DNA of 35,026 bases from Anaeromyces robustus (Eukaryota > Neocallimastigomycota > Neocallimastigomycetes > Neocallimastigales > Neocallimastigaceae), in contig MCFG01000136.1 in assembly GCA_002104895.1 (NCBI GenBank), positions 115,001 through 150,026 of the forward strand, written 5' to 3'. The position numbers and the translations under genes are program-made. Position 1 is the stretch's first letter. Each line of letters starts with the position of its first letter. Below, piece by piece: positions 1 through 11,764 of the stretch. A model generated the notes under the pieces. It saw only the letters and a program-made list of their open reading frames with translations, was not told the DNA's origin and searched no databases.

Positions 1-2826
1 TTTAGTAAAAAGGCTATAATTTTGATATATTTTTAATTTAATTTTTTATTACATTAATACATATTGTATAATTGTATAGTTACACAAGTAAAATAAGTAA
101 CAAAGATATTTAACAACTAACCCATTCATTTAAATAATTAAATCATCTTAAAACTAACTAGCCTGCCTGCTTATAGCCTAATTTTAAAAATATTATAAAG
201 TATTAAAAAGTATTAAAATATATTAAATGTATTAAATATATTAAAGGATTAATTTTAATATTTTATATTTTAATCTTTTTTCGTATTTTAAAGAAAATTC
301 TGTTTTTTATTTTCACCTAGAAATAATCAACAAAAAAAAGATTTGATAATATTTTTAAATTTTTAAAAATATATTATTTTTAAATAATTATATATATATA
401 TATACATTTTTTTTTAAAATTATCTAATATAAAAAAAACTCAAAACATATAATATAACAATATATATAAGTATTAAGAAAATATTTTTAAAAAATACGTA
501 TTAACTATTTATAAGTAAATTTATAATTATATTTTAATAATAAATATAATAATAAATAGCTAATATTTTTCTGTATCATATAAATTTTTCAAAATATATA
601 TATATCAAACATATCAAAAAGATATATATATATATTAGAATAACAATATTTACAAAGTAAATATATTATTAACATTTATTTAAAATATCAAACCGATATG
701 CCTATTTATTAATAACAAATTACAATATATTTTAAAAACTTATACTAATATTAATTGTAATAATATACATAATGAACATATAAAAGTTATATATATAATA
801 AATAAAATAAAATATTCTATTGCTCTATAAATATATGTTTTTTATGTAATAAGTATAATACCAATATAATTTATATAATTTGAACAGTAAAATAAAACTA
901 GAAATAAAATAATATCTTTTAAATGTGTCTGACTATGTTTTTATAAATTTATAAGTTGAACGAAATATATGTATATAGTCAGATATAAATATATTATTTT
1001 TATAAACTGAAATAAATAAATAAATAAATTAAATAAATAAATTTAAATAAATAAATAACAATTTTTTTTTTGTATTAAATATATATAATTTTTTGGTCAA
1101 AAAAAAAAAAAAAAAAAAAAAAAACATAATTAATGATATTTAATAATAAGAAAAAAATTGTATTAAAAAATAAAATTAAAAATTATTATTTAGATGACAA
1201 GATGAATTAAAAATTATTTTTTTGTACTAAAAATTTCTTAGACAAAATTACCAAATTTGTTTTATTTGTTTTAAATTTTTGCCAAAAAAAATTTTTTTTT
1301 TTTCATATCATATAAAAGATATAATATATATCAATTATAAATATAATATCAATAATAAATATAAATCTATATTTTTTGTTTTTCCTTCTTTTTTATATAT
1401 ATGTATTATATATTTTATTTTTTATTTTTATTTTATTTTTATTTTTTTTTCTTATATCAATTTTTTTTATTTATAATATTTTTTTTTTTTTTAATTTTGT
1501 TTAATGAAAAAAAATTTTTTTTTAAAAAAATTATATCTCTTTTTATGTAAATTTCATTTTCAAGTGTTATGATTTTTTTTATTAAAAATATTTACTTTTT
1601 TTATTATATTTATTATATTGTATTATATTAATTCATATACAATTATTTTTAATTACTTAAATAGTTAGAATATAATATTCAAACACTTTTATATAAATTT
1701 AATTTAATTATTACATATTACATATATATAATAATTAATAATCAAATATATAATATTGTAATTTATATTCTAATTTATAATATATCTAAAATAAGAAAAA
1801 TTGTATTTTTAATAATAAATTATATTTTATTATGAAGAAATAAAATTTATTAGGATAAAATTATATATTCATGTAAATGTATTTCTTATTCCATTTTGCC
1901 TAAGATTTTAATTCTTTATTTATTTAATTGAAATTGTATGTGAAAAATAAAGTAGAAAATAGAGAAAATTAAAACTATGTAAAAAAAAAACATATTATTA
2001 ATAATATGTATAATAAAAAAAAAAGTTAAAATATAATAAAAAGAAAAATTTCAATTATGCAATAACTTAAGAGTAGTACAACAAAAATTATTAACCTGTG
2101 CAAAACAACAAATTTTTTCAATGATTTTCTTTTGGAGTTTGGTGTTTGTGCGTTATTAATATTAAAATAAATAGAGAAATCCACAATAAAAACAAATGAA
2201 ATGAAACAAAAATGTAATATAAATTATATTTTAGTTGTTTTGTTTGTGATAAACAGTTTGCATAATATTTAGATTTAATAAATATACATATTATAATATA
2301 TATATATTTACTTTTAATTTTATAACAATTTATTACCTTTTTTATATTTTACATATATTATTATTATTATTATAATAATAATAAGTATTTTTTAAATATA
2401 TACGTAAAATAAATGAAAGGCCATACTCGAATAAGCATATGCTATATAATATATTAATAAAATAAATTTTACAGTTATAAGACTAAATACAATTTTATAA
2501 TTATTTAATTTTCATTTGTAATTAATGTACTTGAATACAAAAATAATATAAAATATTTTAATTATATAATATATAATTATAATGTATTATAGTATAATAT
2601 ATTATATTATATATTAAAATATTTTATAGTGTAATATATTATTTTATTTTTATTAAATATATAATATTTAATAAAATTTATTTTATTTTATTTTTTTTTT
2701 TATTTTATTTTATTTTAATTAATTTATTTTATTTTATTTTAATTTTTTTTTTAATTTTTTTTTAATTTTTTTTTATTTTTTTATTTTTCTTTTATTTTTT
2801 TTAAATATATTCTTAATTATATCAAA
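1..2826. other. AT-rich gene-poor stretch
   Basis: No gene is supported here. The stretch is almost entirely A/T, with TATA and AAAT runs, a 26-nt poly-A run at 1099-1124, T-rich runs at 1270-1500, and TTTTA/TTTTAAT repeats at 2640-2810 leading into the next gene. The reading frame at 1279-1476 is pure Phe/Ile/Tyr low complexity and is not believed. A small imperfect hairpin has 9-bp arms (TCTGACTAT at 928-936, its complement at 975-983). A slightly less AT-rich patch at 2070-2260 shows no readable frame. Confidence 0.6.
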
Positions 2827-3465
2827 ATGTTAACTTCTAATGGTATTGATAATATAAACAAAAATATTTTAGTTAACCATGAAAATCTTGTAATTAATAA
2901 TAAATATGTAAATAAAGAGACTACAAAATTTTATTTTAGTCTTGAAGGAACTTTTAATAAATCAAAATTTATTGTTAAAGATAACAATAATAATGAGATA
3001 TATAAATATAAAATTGATTCTAAAGCGAAAAAATGTAATATTAACAATTTGAATAATAACTCATTAGTTAGTTTTGAATTTGAAAATTTAATGACTAAAA
3101 ATGTAAAATTATTTATAAAATTTGAAGAAAATGAAACTGAAAGAATGGCTATTTTTACAAATATTAGTTCTTTTAGAAAAAGGAAATTTTTAATTGAAAT
3201 TATCAAGGATAATAGAAAAGAAGAAAATTTAATAGCTATCTTCGATAATCATAAAGAAATTTTTTCTTTTTACAAAGATAATGAAGAAGGTGAATTAATT
3301 TGTACAGCTGAAAGACATAGATCTTTTAAGTGTTCTTTTAAAAATAAATCTGAAATCGAAATTGCTCCCGGTATCGATACACTTTTTATGATGTGTATTG
3401 CTCTTTCTACAATAAATTTACTTAATTTTTATGTTTCTTTTGGATCTACGGCATTATTAATTTAA
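2827..3465 (+). CDS. LURP-one-related (Tubby-C-like) protein
   Basis: A single uninterrupted 212-codon reading frame starts at the first ATG (context tcaaaATGtta) after T-rich leader DNA. I assign it to the LURP-one-related/Tubby C-terminal-like fold, the family that also includes phospholipid scramblase-like proteins. Visible support is an early strand pair 'FSLEGTFNKSKFIVKD' near residues 37-52, which fits the family's 'G-x-F-x-I-x-D' opening. Later, 'AERHRSFKCSF' (161-171) is followed by 'EIEIAPGIDTLFMMCIAL' (176-193), matching the family's closing 'V-x-I-x-PG-x-D' motif and its buried C-terminal hydrophobic helix. The length of about 210 residues is usual for the family. The middle is rich in Asn and Lys, as expected in AT-rich DNA. 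There is no signal peptide. Members often bind membrane lipids, but its job here is unknown. The last 30 residues could alternatively be a membrane anchor. Confidence 0.7.
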   Translation: MLTSNGIDNINKNILVNHENLVINNKYVNKETTKFYFSLEGTFNKSKFIVKDNNNNEIYKYKIDSKAKKCNINNLNNNSLVSFEFENLMTKNVKLFIKFEENETERMAIFTNISSFRKRKFLIEIIKDNRKEENLIAIFDNHKEIFSFYKDNEEGELICTAERHRSFKCSFKNKSEIEIAPGIDTLFMMCIALSTINLLNFYVSFGSTALLI

Positions 3466-3702
3466 ATATTTATTATTTAATTAATAATAAATAAAAATTT
3501 AATGAAATATTAAATTATTTACCAATATAAACTTTTTTAAAACAAACGGAAAAATAAAGAATATAAATAAAAAAAAATAAAATAAATTTATTTATTTTTA
3601 TTTATTACGTATAAAATTTGCAAAAAAAAAAAAAGAATAATTTTTTTTATAAAAGTTATAAAATTTTTATTATTTTAATATCTTATTAGAAGGATCAATT
3701 TT

Positions 3703-3740
<38 letters not shown>

Positions 3741-3920
3741 TAAAATAAAATAAAATTAATAATTATAATAAAAAATAAAAAATAATTTTTTTTATTATTT
3801 TAATATTTTATTTGAAATATTATTTATATATATAATAATAATAATAATAATAAAAATTTACAAAATAAAATAAAATAAATAAAAAATAAATAAATAAATA
3901 AATAAATAAATAAAGTTTAA
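3466..3920. repeat. Microsatellite-rich spacer
   Basis: This spacer carries short arrays of ATA (about 3707-3737 and 3832-3852), ATAAA (3736-3755) and AAAT (3876-3914). Two stretches around 3660-3760 and 3790-3860 resemble each other (TATTATTTTAATAT, then an ATA array, then TAAAATAAAAT), suggesting a local duplication. No gene is seen. Confidence 0.55.
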
Positions 3921-4427
3921 CCTAAAAAATGGAAAGTAGTATTAATTTTATTAATTGCTTTACTTAATGCTTTCATTGTATTAAGTATTCCTAATACAAA
4001 TAAATTATTAAAAGAAGTCATTGATTATAATGAAATTTGTGATCTTCATTATAATTCAGACATGAACGATGAACAAATCGGAAGCTGGTTAGCCCAAGGA
4101 ATTGGTTTTACTTATATAAGTGAGATAATGAAAAAAAATCTAACTGAAATCGAGGAAGTCGTAACCTTACGTGATAACGTTTATGATGAATTTATTAACA
4201 ACATGGCAGTTGTTGATAGTTCATTTAAATATAAATGAATTGGAAACTAAAGGCAATAAATGTAAATGGTACGAAAAGTTGGTTGTGTTGCTATGTTTAG
4301 TCTTTGTTCTCTTTGTGGTGTTGCTGGACCAGAAGCTGCTTTAATTTGTTGTGCTGTTGTTGTTGGGGCAGAATTCTTTTAATGTAAAGATTGTATTTAT
4401 GATTTAGTCGATGACATTATCAATTAA
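3921..4427 (+). pseudogene. Decayed small secreted Cys-rich peptide gene, bacteriocin-like
   Basis: The frame opens directly after a TAA (3918-3920) with no ATG, then reads 'PKKWKVVLILLIALLNAFIV', a typical signal peptide with a basic n-region and a Leu/Ile core. A polar stretch of about 80 residues follows to a TGA at 4236. Coding character continues in the next frame over 4234-4275 (Cys at 4261). It then returns to the first frame for a Gly/Ala/Cys-rich segment containing 'GCVAMFSLCSLCGVAGPEA', with a further Cys pair, a TAA at 4380, and a last piece containing 'CKDCIYDLVDD' ending at TAA 4425. Lesions are therefore a lost start, two compensating frameshifts and one stop. The layout (signal peptide, pro-region, compact tail with several Cys) is that of ribosomally made antimicrobial peptides. 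The tail faintly recalls halocin C8-like domains. Transfer from a gut bacterium is possible, but the family call is tentative. Confidence 0.5.
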
Positions 4428-5781
4428 TTATTCAAATTGAACTATTGAATAAAAAATTTTAGTAGAAACACAAATTCTTTAATGATAATGGTTGTTTGAT
4501 ATATTTTATTGATGAATAATATAAATATTTTATAAAGTTAAAAAATAATAAATTATAATTAAACTTTATAAATAATAATTTAATAAAAGAAAATATGATA
4601 TATAAAATATTATAATATATTATAAAAAATAAAGAAGAACTAAAAAAAAATACAAAAAAAAAAGAATAAAAATTAAAATATCAAACAATAATAATAATAA
4701 TTAAATTATTTGATTTAGAAAATTTAAATAATTTTCTAATAAAAGAAAAATTTAGCAATTATTTAAAATTAATAAGATTAAAAGTAAACTAAATAAAAAA
4801 CATTAAAATATAAAAATAAATCAAAATATGAATGTATAAAAAATAAAATATTTAAATAGCAATTAAAAAATATATTATATATATTGAGATAAAAAAAAAG
4901 TTAACTTTTATTAATAAAAAAAAAAAGAAAATAAAAAATAAAAATGATAGTTATACATTCTCTAAAAGAAAATTTGTAAAATATATATCAATAATCAATA
5001 TAATTTTTTTTTTTGTTTTTTATTTATTTTGTTTTAAGGTTTTAATTTTTTATAATTTATTATTTGCTTTTGCTTATTTATTTTATTATTAAAGTTTGTG
5101 TATTATAAAAATTACTTTTTTGCAATTACAAAAAAAAATATTTAATTTTTTTTTTTATTAATAATTATATATTATCAAAAAATTTTTATTAATTTTTTTT
5201 ATTATTATTAATATTTTAAATATTTGTATTTATAAACATTATATTTATTTATAATTAATTTTAATATGTATTTCGTTTTAATTTATATATAATTTTCATA
5301 TATTTATGTATTATTTTTATATATTAAATTAATATTAAATTAGTATTTAATACTAATTTTTTGATATATTTACAATAAAGATATAATATAGTACAATAAA
5401 GATTTTAAAAACAAAAATTTATATTATTATTAATTTTATATTATTATTAATTTTATATTATTATTATTAAATAATATATTATTAATTAAATTATTAATAT
5501 ATAAATATATAAATTAATTATTGATTACTCTAAATCATTAAAAAATGGAAACAACAACAAACAAAACTAAAAAAATAAAAACAATTAAATTACATTGGTG
5601 CAAAAAATAAATGATTTATGATTATCAATAAAAGTTTAAAAATTTTAACTTTATTAAATATATTTGTATATTACATAAAAATTCTTAATTAAAATAAAAA
5701 GTGATATTTTTAACGGACTTTTTCCTTATTTTTAGTATTTTAATATTTAAATTCAATAAAGTTGACATACAAATTGTGTGC

Positions 5782-5839
<58 letters not shown>

Positions 5840-6228
5840 ATTTTTACCTTTTTGTACGACATTTTTTTTGTGCAACATTTTTTTTTTTTTAATTCTTATA
5901 TATATCAAACTTAATTGTATAATTTTACAAAATAAAAAATACAATTTAGTTCTCGTTGTATAAGTTATACCGTTAATTAATTGCCAAATCATTTTTTTTT
6001 TTTACTATAAATAAGGATAAATTTTTTTTTTAAAATTTATTATAAAACTAGAAAATTCCACTACTTAAAATAAATAACAATAATTTTAATTATATAATAA
6101 ATTAATAATTTTCTTTTTTTTTTTTCATATTAATAGTTTTAAATAATTAATAATTATTTGAAAAAAATTTTTTTTGTTTGGTTATTATTATTTATTTGTT
6201 ATTGATAAATTGATAAATTATATAAATT
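4428..6228. other. AT-rich gene-poor stretch with long poly-A tract
   Basis: No gene is supported. The stretch holds poly-T/A runs, a TTATTATTAATTTTATA repeat near 5418-5465, and a 51-nt uninterrupted poly-A run at 5785-5835. A 21-codon frame from an ATG at 5545 is intact but too short to defend. The frames reading Lys or Phe through the poly-A tract on both strands are artefacts of the homopolymer. Confidence 0.55.
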
Positions 6229-6550
6229 ATGGATTATATATTTGATATTAATAATGAAGATATTGATCTTGAACCAAAATATGATATTATATTTAGAAAC
6301 TGATAATAATGAAACAAAAAAACAAAGAACAAAATGAATATAATTATTTATAATTTTCGATTATCATTTTAGAATCGAATCAAATTAGAATTTAATAAAA
6401 TTAAAGAAACGAAAAAAAATGAATAGTATGAAATTATTGAAGATAATAGAGATTCTTATCGTTTAGAAAATAGAGAGATAAATGAAATTATTTCAAATTC
6501 CTAGGAAAAAAAATTTATTAATAGAAATCAACCCAAAAATGATATTGAAG

Positions 6551-6596
<46 letters not shown>

Positions 6597-6675
6597 TGAT
6601 GATGATGATAATAATAATAATAAAATTAATAATAATTATAAAAATAAAAATAATAATAATAACAATAATAATAAC

Positions 6676-6743
<68 letters not shown>

Positions 6744-6754
6744 TGATGATGATG

Positions 6755-6828
<74 letters not shown>

Positions 6829-7554
6829 CGTTCACTCAATTCAACAGTGAAATATATTCCATTCGAATCAAATTTAATAAGTTTTGTTTATCCTAATTTA
6901 AATTATTATACTATTAAAGCTTATCTTTCTGATATTTTAAAAGAAAAAGTCTCACAACTTTCAAATGTTGAAAGAATGTCAAAAGCAATTTTTAATTGAT
7001 AGTTTTAATATAGTAAGAAAGGAAACTAGTCGTAATGATAATAATAATAATAGTACAACAGCAAAGGACAGTCATATTAATACTACAATTGGTAAAAATA
7101 AAAAATATTATAATGTCGATATGATAAAAGAAGAAACTAACTGGGAAGGTGTTTTGGTACGAGAAGAAAGTACCTATCAAAATATGAATTTCTTTTCTCA
7201 TTTATCTTTTTTGTCTTAATCTAGATATTATCCAGAAAATACAGCATCCTATGATAATAATTATTATTTCAAAAGTGCTGGTAATGGTGATATTCTTTCT
7301 CAAAAGGATATTCTTTCTATTATGGAAAATATTCATGAAATTAATAATATCCAAATCTTTCTATTACTGAATTTGTTGCTGAATCTTCTACTACTGAAAA
7401 ATCATTAATTAATCAATTTATTATGAATGAATATAATCAAGGAAAAACTATTAATTGGGTTATTTATAATTCTAGATTTGAAAATGAAGGACTTCAAAAA
7501 TTGAATTACCAAATTATCCATTTCAACGTTCCACCAATTTCACTTAATAATTAA
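6229..7554 (+). pseudogene. Asn-rich hypothetical protein pseudogene
   Basis: Coding character runs from an ATG at 6229 (starts MDYIFDINNEDIDLE) to a TAA at 7552, but the frame is broken. In the first frame there are TAGs at 6424 and 6502, separated by readable acidic sequence. An Asn run of about 90 residues follows, interrupted by two Asp5 blocks, encoded by AAT/GAT repeats at 6550-6828. It continues with 'STVKYIPFESNLISFVYPNL' and reaches TGA at 6997. The reading then moves to the second frame (about 7000-7345, TAA at 7217), which includes 'ETNWEGVLVREESTYQNMN'. It returns to the first frame from about 7351 to the end ('GKTINWVIYNSRFENEG'). Introns could explain some breaks, but no convincing splice pairs were seen. 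I do not recognise the family. Confidence 0.5.
6550..6828 (+). repeat. AAT trinucleotide array with two GAT blocks
   Basis: About 280 nt of AAT repeats are interrupted by occasional AAC/AAA codons and by two near-identical GAT blocks near 6594-6609 and 6740-6756. Asn is the frame in register with the flanking coding remnants. The Ile and Leu/Tyr readings of the same DNA are shadows. Confidence 0.85.
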
Positions 7555-7695
7555 ATAGAAAAAAAAAAGTTTTCTTTAAAAGAAAAAAAAAATTAATAAT
7601 TTAATAATTTACTAATTTAATCGTTATAGAAAAAAAAAGTTTTCTTTAAAAGAAAAAAAAAATTAATAATTTAATAATTTACTAATTTAATCGTT
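7555..7695. repeat. 71-bp tandem duplication
   Basis: Two adjacent near-identical copies lie at 7555-7625 and 7626-7695. They differ by one A in a homopolymer. Each contains the nearly palindromic AAGTTTTCTTTAAAAGAAAA and ends in TTTAATCGTT. The array begins immediately after the stop codon of the Asn-rich pseudogene. Confidence 0.9.
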
Positions 7696-8269
7696 ATATA
7701 AAATAATTTTATAATTTTTTTTTAGTCTCATCTATTTATTTATAAAAAAATTTTTTTATAAACTGTATATATTTTATACAATTATAAATTTATTTTTATA
7801 TATATATTTAACAATAATTAAAAAATTTAATTATTATTAGATTAATTTTATAATTATTTGTTAAGTATAAAAAAACAAACAAAAACAACACAAAACAAAT
7901 GAACTAAACGAACCAAAAAAAAAAAAAAAAGGATTAATCATTTTTTGATTTATGATTCTTACACATTATTTAGATAGTAATAAAAAAAATAATATATATA
8001 TAATTTACAATATTTAGAATATTATAAAAAAAAAAAATGAAAATAATAAAGTGAAGTTTTTTTTTAGTTTTTAGTTTTTTTTTTTTTTTTTACAAAAATA
8101 AAAAATAAAATATAAACCATAAAGAGATATAAAAAAGAATTTATACTAAAAAATATACATATGTAGATAAAAAATAAAAAAATAAAAAAAAAAAAGATTT
8201 ACTATAAAATTAAATAATCATAAGATATTGTTATATATTTATATATAGCTTATTTGAATAAATATTATC
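7696..8269. other. AT-rich spacer, no gene seen
   Basis: The spacer holds poly-A and poly-T runs (7916-7930, 8070-8090, 8180-8195) and AAAC repeats near 7870-7895. No coding frame is supported. Confidence 0.5.
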
Positions 8270-9168
8270 TTTTTATTTATTCTTATTTTTAAAAACCACA
8301 CCATTCTTGTTTTACAAAATCATAACCTCAATTACCTAATTCATTTTGATCATAAACTTGTGCATTATCCTTTTTTCAACATGGATATTCATAATTTTTA
8401 TGATTACATTGATCATATTTATAGAGAATAATTTTAATAATATATTTACATTTCGCAGTGTATTTTTGGATTTTTTCTTTGAAAAGGACAAGAAAAATAA
8501 TCTATCAATTGAAGTTGAAGTCGAATTCAATAAAAGTGAAGAAAAAAAAAAAAAAAAAAAAAAACAAGGGATTACGTTTAAATTATATATTTATAATGTA
8601 TTAAATACAGCAAAAGATTTTAAGGTTGTTGGTTGGATAAGAAATGAGAATCTATAATATAGATTCTCATTTCTAAGATGTGAAAATGATTGATAACTCC
8701 TGTCTAACTATTGTTCTTATTAACAAAGAATTGATAATTAATTTTCAAACTGTACTCTTTTATTTTTAAGAATATTCATAAAAAAAATATTTAAAACTTA
8801 AATTTTTCTTTTTCTTTTTTTATTTTTTTTTTTTTGATAAGTTTTTAATAGTATCACTGAAAAGTAATATGAATCATAGTGTAAGTATATTATTGAGATA
8901 AATAGTGTTAATTATATTAATTATTATAATAATGAGAATAATATCAATATATTGTATAGTAACATGATGCTAATACAGAATATATATTTTTTATTTGTGA
9001 AAGTGGGAAAGTGAAGGTATCACACTTACTTTCATTGATAACAACTTTCAATTTAAAATGATTAAAAAAAAAATCTGTATAAATTGTTTGTTAAAATCTT
9101 GGTTATTATACGGATGTCCATCCATACATCATTCTTGGAAGAAATTGGATAGATTAATCTTATTTTGA
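8270..9168 (+). pseudogene. Decayed unrecognised coding region
   Basis: Several short coding-like pieces lie in order on this strand. About 8271-8424 reads with 'NYLIHFDHKLVHYPFFNMD' and ends in TAA. A shift then gives a readable piece with 'LDFFFEKDKKNNLSIEVEVE', followed by a Lys run and 'ITFKLYIYNVLNTAKDF', ending at 8657. A further piece from 8684 contains 'NSCLTIVLINKELIINFQ'. A last piece, about 8999-9168, contains an ATG at 9058 and 'YGCPSIHHSWKKLDRLILF'. No single frame has an ATG and a useful length. The pieces may belong to one gene or to two. I recognise no family. The amino acid mix is richer than that of random AT DNA, which is the main argument that it was once coding. Confidence 0.35.
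8640..8674. other. Perfect 16-bp inverted repeat (hairpin)
   Basis: The left arm AGAAATGAGAATCTAT (8640-8655) and its exact complement (8659-8674) are separated by three bases. It spans the end of a coding remnant, whose stop lies in the hairpin. It could be a small duplication-inversion or a transcript-end structure. Confidence 0.9.
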
Positions 9169-11640
9169 ATTTTCCATTAAAAACTTCTAAATTATTTTAT
9201 AAATAATAAATATAATAAAACTTTCTTAGTGGTGCATTAATATATGTGAATTATTATTGTGTTAAAAATAAATCTAGATTGTTATATTACTATTATTTAT
9301 TATTAAGTATTATTTAATATTTATTTTTTTATTTATTCTTCATTATTCATTATTTATTGATTTCTTGATTTACCGTTTATTATCTATTTATTATTAAGTA
9401 TTATTTACTATTTATTATTTATTATAGTTCCAAGAATTTCATGCAGTACAATTGGCTAATTTTTAATTTATTTTTATGTAATTTTTATTAAATTTTTTTT
9501 TTCATATTTATTATTTTTAGTATTATTTATTTATTAATTAGTATTACTTTAGTATTTATTATTTAATTAATTATTTATGTATTTATTTATGAAAGTATAA
9601 AAAAATATTTACCAAGTTAAATTATAATAAATTATTTTAACAAGCCACATTATGTATACAACATTCTAAAATATAATTTATTACTATTATTTATTATTTA
9701 TTTATTGTTGATATATATAGAAAATTTAAAAAAATTTAAAAAAGCCACAAATATTAGTAAATATATATTTATTCATGTAAATATAAAAGAATAATTATAA
9801 GGTTTTATTAATAATTAAAGTTATTAATAAAACCTAAAACAAAAAAATTTATTTTTAGTAATTACTTTCGTATTTATTATTTAGTATTATTTTCTATTTA
9901 TTATTTATTTATTAACAAGTATTATTAATTATTTATTATTTTTAGTATTATTTCACTATTTATTATTTATTTATTATTAAGTATTATTTTACTATTTATT
10001 ATTTTTAGTATTATTTATTAATTGAAAATAATAATAAAAAAAAAAAAAACAGTAAAAAAAGAAAAAAGTCAGTAACAAATTTACAAGGGCCCTGAAATAG
10101 AATTATTTTAATTTTCCAATTAAAATATTTTTTATTTTATCAAATTTATTTTATAATATTATTTATTTATTAATAAATATTATTTTAATATTTAATATTT
10201 ATTTATTATTTAGTATTACTTAGTAATTATTATTTATTTATTATTTAGTATTTATTATTGAAACATTTTAAGTCGAGTGATCAGTAGAACAAATTAGAAA
10301 TTAGATATGATAAATGATTTTTATGAACTAGTTTTTAGTTGGATTTATTAATAAAATAAAGTTGCATTTTCTTCGATATTTAAATTATATCTAATAAAAT
10401 ACAATTATTATTCTATTATTTATTATTATATTATAAAAAATAAAAAAAAAAAAAAACTTTTTAAATTTATATTTTTTACTAAAATATATCTATAAATTCT
10501 TTATATATGGCTAAAAAGTATTACTATTTAATATTTAAATAATACTAAATTAAATAAAAAATTCTTTTAATATTGGTAGAACGAATACTTTAATTTATTA
10601 TTTATTATTTATTATTTTTATTTAGCATTAGCATTATTTCATTAACAAAAAACATCAGCAAAAAAGCAAAAAAAAAATTAGGAACAATTTTCCAAGAATC
10701 CACCAATTAAATTGATTAATCTTTAATTAATTTTTTCATTCATTTTTCCAAATAAATTTATTATTAATTATTTTTAGTATTACTCTAGTATTTATTATTT
10801 ATTTATTAATAAGTATTACTTTATTATTTATTAATTATTTATTAATAAATATTATTTTATTATTTATTATTTATTTATTAATAAATATTATTTTATTATT
10901 TATTATTTATTTATTAATAATACTTTATTATTTATTAATTATTTATTAATAAATACTACTTTAGTATTTATTATTTATTATTTTTAGTATTATTTCATAT
11001 TTATTTTTTAATTATTTTCAATTGGGAAAAAATTTATTAAAAAAAAATAAAAAGTATTTATTTAAATATATTAAATATTTAAATAAATACTTTTTTTTAT
11101 TAAATAACTTTTTCTCTTTTTTTTAAATATATTTAAACTTCAATTGTGAATTACTATATTATAATCAATAAAGACTCTAAATGTAATAATTCGATAAGAA
11201 TATTATAATATCTTGAATAAAAAAAATATTATTTTTTTTATTATTATTTTTTTAATTTTGGATTTAATATTTTACAAGTATCATTAATTTCCCACATAAA
11301 TGGTTTAATTATTTAATTGGTTTATAATAATTCTATTTTTTAAGGTTTCTTTCTAATATTTATTTTATTATTTCAAATAAAATGAAGCTTTTACATTATT
11401 AAATCTATTTATAAAAAAGAATTCAAGTTTTTAATATTTTTGTAACTCTCCTTTAAATTGATTCTGAATATCAACATGTTTTTCTTTTAAATTGATTTTA
11501 AATATTTTAATATAAAAAATTACTCTTTTCATATAATAACAATAATATTTAATTTAATATATTTTAATATATAATACATATAATAATATATATATTTTTA
11601 ATTTATTAATATATAATATTATTTACAATATCTGTAACTT
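9169..11640. repeat. Degenerate TTATTTATTA repeat field
   Basis: About 2.4 kb contain no gene. Irregular copies of TATTTATTATTTATTTATTA followed by AGTATTATTT or AAATATTATTTTA recur near 9290-9420, 9520-9590, 9865-10020, 10160-10260 and 10760-11000, interspersed with slightly less AT-rich patches (for example 10060-10110 with GGGCCC). Two hairpins stand out: 15-bp arms at 9800-9814 and 9821-9835, and 21-bp arms at 11049-11069 and 11075-11095. Confidence 0.6.
11049..11095. other. Perfect 21-bp inverted repeat
   Basis: The left arm at 11049-11069 (AAAAAGTATTTATTTAAATA plus T) is exactly complementary to 11075-11095, around a five-base loop ATTAA. It lies about 670 bp upstream of the sugar transporter. 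It may be a folded-back duplication, and no function is claimed. Confidence 0.88.
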
Positions 11641-11683
11641 TTTATTTAGAAAAAAAGAATTTTGAATTTTTTTTTTTTTTTTG

Positions 11684-11690
11684 TATAAAA
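11684..11690 (+). promoter_or_regulatory. TATA box of the sugar transporter gene
   Basis: TATAAAA sits about 75 bp upstream of the transporter start codon, after a 17-nt T run and before an A-rich, GC-free leader. The spacing fits a core promoter with a short 5' untranslated region. The assignment is by sequence only, and in DNA this AT-rich chance matches are frequent. Confidence 0.5.
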
Positions 11691-11764
11691 AGAAGAAAAT
11701 TCGCAAAAAAAAAAATAAAATCAATAATAATTTAAGAAAAAAAAATTAATTTAAGTAAAAAAAA

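Noticed and set aside
1279-1476. 65-residue Phe/Ile/Tyr protein
   Set aside because: Composition is that of random T-rich DNA, with no motif and no conserved context.
5545-5610. 21-codon frame METTTNKTKK...
   Set aside because: Intact but too short, with no matching downstream exon or recognisable motif.
5701-5992. Lys-run and Phe-run proteins on both strands
   Set aside because: They depend wholly on the 51-nt poly-A tract.
6482-6850. Poly-Ile and, on the other strand, poly-Leu/Tyr proteins
   Set aside because: Shadow readings of the AAT array. The register matching flanking coding sequence is Asn on the plus strand.
9290-11000. Possible CRISPR-like or centromeric repeat array
   Set aside because: The repeats are irregular and AT-only, without constant spacers or a fixed period; they look like decayed microsatellites.
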